Source: Oceanospirillum linum
Lineage (GTDB): Bacteria; Pseudomonadota; Gammaproteobacteria; Pseudomonadales; Halomonadaceae
Reading direction: 5' to 3'
DNA length: 64,000 bases
Assembly (NCBI RefSeq): GCF_900182785.1
Contig: NZ_FXTS01000001.1
Location: 558,001-622,000, forward strand
Shown: positions 62,184 through 64,000 of the stretch, piece after piece
Layout of the letters: every line of letters starts with the position of its first letter
Position numbering within the stretch: position 1 is the first letter of the stretch
The notes under the pieces: model-generated
Database searches by the model: none
What the model was told of the DNA's origin: nothing
What the model saw: only the letters and a program-made list of their open reading frames with translations
Translations under genes and position numbers: made by a program

Positions 62184-62432
62184 ATGCTTAAAACTGTAAA
62201 AATTATCACAGGGACTTTTTTTCTGCTTCTGATGTCTGCTTGTACCATGCCGTACTACGGCTATCAGCAAAACACTCAGGCACAGGGAAATTATGTCCGC
62301 ATACCGCCGGCAAAACCTCAACCCCAGCGGCGGGTGATTATCAGAACAGAAACGCACCGGGTTCTGACGCCAAAAATCGTTATGGAGCCCTGCTGTAAAA
62401 TGCAGTCCAACGTAATCTATAGGCGTTACTAA
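62184..62432 (+). CDS. Small lipoprotein upstream of flgP
   Basis: I do not recognise this 82-residue protein. ATG 62184 has AGGAAG about seven bases upstream and gives a lipoprotein signal peptide with lipobox LMSAC (Cys 20). The mature part is rich in Tyr, Gln, Pro and Arg and has CC in the motif MEPCCKMQ near the C-terminus. It is 65 bases upstream of flgP in the same direction, so it may belong to the flagellar lipoprotein locus. It is far too small to be FlgO. Confidence 0.65.
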   Translation: MLKTVKIITGTFFLLLMSACTMPYYGYQQNTQAQGNYVRIPPAKPQPQRRVIIRTETHRVLTPKIVMEPCCKMQSNVIYRRY

Positions 62433-62497
62433 CCTGCCCCTAGATACGTATTTGAATCCATTTTATCTATTTGTGACGGACATCAGGAGTGATGATA

Positions 62498-63085
62498 ATG
62501 AAACTTAAACTGGCTTCTCTGGCTATTGCCGGTGCTGTTGTAACTGCTGGCTGTGCGCCAATGAATCAGCATGCTATGAACAATCAAAACAACAATGATT
62601 ATGTTGTTTACCAACAGGTTGAGCATACTTACAGCCCGAAAGTAGAGCCCATTATTGTTCGTGTGACAGGTTACGGGGCTTACAAAGAAAATCCTCGCCT
62701 GTCTCAGGGACAAAATCAGCTGATGGCAATGCGGGCATCCAAACTTGATGCTTACCGTGCAATTGCTGAACGCGTATACGGTACTCGGGTAAGTGGTGGC
62801 TCTAACGTAGAAGCAATGGTTCTTCGTGATGACCGTTTCCGCACCTATGTGGATAGCGTCATTCGTGGTGCTAAAGTGGTATCTACATATGAGCTAGCTC
62901 ACAATAATTACGAGACTACTATGGAGCTGGTTCTGGAACCTACGTTCTATGACTGCATGGGATCAACTGATGCCCTTCAGTCGCCAAGCTGTACAGCGCC
63001 CACAGTTCATGGTGAATCGCCGGAGACTCGTGCCATTGCCCGACCTCTGGTTAAAGTTCAGCCAGGACAGTATTATCTGAACTAA
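62498..63085 (+). CDS. flgP: FlgP-like flagellar outer-membrane lipoprotein (LPP20 family)
   Basis: LPP20-family lipoprotein; FlgP forms a ring around the flagellar basal body in Vibrio and Campylobacter. ATG 62498 is best placed after AGGAG and gives 195 residues with lipobox TAGC (Cys 19). Family residues are VTGYGAYKENPRLSQGQNQLMAMRASKLDAYRAIAERVYG, then FRTYVDSVIRGAKVVSTYE. It is followed 61 bases later by a flgT-like gene, the same pairing as in polar-flagellated Vibrio. Confidence 0.88.
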   Translation: MKLKLASLAIAGAVVTAGCAPMNQHAMNNQNNNDYVVYQQVEHTYSPKVEPIIVRVTGYGAYKENPRLSQGQNQLMAMRASKLDAYRAIAERVYGTRVSGGSNVEAMVLRDDRFRTYVDSVIRGAKVVSTYELAHNNYETTMELVLEPTFYDCMGSTDALQSPSCTAPTVHGESPETRAIARPLVKVQPGQYYLN

Positions 63086-63146
63086 TCCACTGACTGGATT
63101 ATCTATGTCAGTTGCCATTAACAGATAAAATGAAAGGAGTGGTCGG

Positions 63147-64000
63147 TTGTTAAACACCATATTCCGTCACAAGGTGTTGTGGATTTTGTGTCTACTGATT
63201 GCTGGACTTCAAATACCACAATCAGAAGCCAAATGGCTAGAAGCAACCGGCCAGGCCAGAATTATGCACCAGGACCTGGTCAGTGCCCGTCGTACCGCGA
63301 TTAGAGATGCGATCCAGCAGCTCAGTCTTCGCGCCGGGGCTGACGTCAGCAGCTTTCAGCAAATGACCGACGGAGCCATTACCGCTGATAATCTGCGGGT
63401 GAGTTCTAACGGTACTGTTCAGGATATCAATATTCTGGATGAAGTGGTTCAGGGTAATATACTTACCCTGACCATTGAGGCTGATGTATTGGTTGACGCT
63501 CAGTCCTGTGGGCATGAATCCAGTAATGCTTACCTGAGAAGCGCTGCTGTTGCTTCTTTTTACCTGGAAGATCCTCAGTCGGCATCTTTTGGAGGCTTCT
63601 ATGATATCAGTCAGAAACTTCCTGCAGATCTTTCCCAGCGCTTAAATAACTTTGAGCATGTTAAAGCTCTGGATGCTTCAGGTTTTCAGGTTTATACATC
63701 ACCAAAAACCATCCCTACTTCCGTTACGACGACAGGTACGCTTACAACCGCAATTACTGCATCCAATCAGCTTGGCGTGCAATACGTGATAAGCGGTGTT
63801 ATTCGTGATATTTCCATGGCCCGCCCGGATCTCCTGCGTACTAAATCTTATTTTAGTCAGGTCAAAGATAAGATGGAGCATGGCGACAACCGCTTTGAAC
63901 GCCGTTTCCAAATGGATATCTATGTCCATGATGGTTTTAGTGGCGCAATGGTCTACAGTCGTCGCTATGAAACTCTTGGTAACTGGAATGTACCTCTTGA
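63147..64000 (+). CDS. flgT: FlgT-like flagellar H-ring protein (3' end outside window)
   Basis: Periplasmic protein that in Vibrio builds the H ring around the LP ring of the sodium-driven flagellum. The gene starts with TTG at 63147, preceded by GGAG at eight bases, and runs off the window, giving 284 residues. A signal peptide (cleaving near QSEAKW) is followed by the N-terminal domain with WLEATGQARIMHQDLVSARRTAIRDAIQQLSL, typical of FlgT, then the middle domain beginning AVASFYLEDPQSASFGGFYD. The call rests on this pattern and the flgP neighbour. Confidence 0.88.
   Translation, partial: MLNTIFRHKVLWILCLLIAGLQIPQSEAKWLEATGQARIMHQDLVSARRTAIRDAIQQLSLRAGADVSSFQQMTDGAITADNLRVSSNGTVQDINILDEVVQGNILTLTIEADVLVDAQSCGHESSNAYLRSAAVASFYLEDPQSASFGGFYDISQKLPADLSQRLNNFEHVKALDASGFQVYTSPKTIPTSVTTTGTLTTAITASNQLGVQYVISGVIRDISMARPDLLRTKSYFSQVKDKMEHGDNRFERRFQMDIYVHDGFSGAMVYSRRYETLGNWNVPL

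Overview
This window is chromosomal DNA of a gammaproteobacterium, most likely a marine member of the Oceanospirillales (Oceanospirillaceae-like). That placement is inference from gene order and protein character: the run rsmI-lpoA-yraN-diaA-sspB-sspA-petCBA-rpsI-rplM-zapE-zapG, the Nif3-algW pair, and bioBFHCD followed by two fadE-type genes all resemble Pseudomonas gene order, and the right edge enters a flgP/flgT flagellar locus of the Vibrio/Oceanospirillum type. Almost everything is conserved core genome. I see no insertion sequence, prophage, integron, CRISPR array, toxin-antitoxin pair or defence island.

Region 1 (1-21430, nearly all minus strand) is the division and cell wall (dcw) cluster, transcribed right to left: rsmH-ftsL-ftsI-murE-murF-mraY-murD-ftsW-murG-murC-ddlB-ftsQ-ftsA-ftsZ-lpxC. 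A convergent dciA, an M23 endopeptidase and the 5' part of secA follow. Many genes overlap by 1-23 bases, suggesting tight coupling. The usual first gene, mraZ, is absent; rnpB (RNase P RNA) lies directly upstream of rsmH.

Region 2 (21511-38000) holds rnpB, rsmI, divergent lpoA-yraN-diaA (peptidoglycan synthase activator, nuclease-like protein, DnaA-binding factor), sspAB (stress and ClpXP adaptor), petABC (ubiquinol-cytochrome c reductase), rpsI-rplM, zapE and divergent zapG, a Nif3-like protein, the periplasmic protease gene algW/degS, an outer membrane beta-barrel gene, and a pterin cluster folE-folX-thioredoxin-cold-shock-like.

Region 3 (38001-48500) holds an orphan secreted protein behind a leader rich in inverted repeats, an MltC-like transglycosylase, srkA, comF, the biotin operon bioBFHCD with a BirA-type operator over its promoter, and a DUF1826 gene with a Zur-type operator.

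Region 4 (48500-64000) holds two identical tRNA-Leu(UAG) genes, two paralogous acyl-CoA dehydrogenases (one behind a PsrA-type palindrome), a SprA-related metalloprotease-like protein, the macromolecular synthesis operon rpsU-dnaG-rpoD, divergent tsaD-folB-folK, cca, and a flagellar lipoprotein locus whose last gene (flgT) runs off the window.

The points most worth a second look are the Zur-like site and possible metal-binding triad of the DUF1826 protein, the structured leader at 38231-38469, the missing mraZ, and the thioredoxin and cold-shock-like genes next to folX. I found no convincing undescribed multi-gene system.
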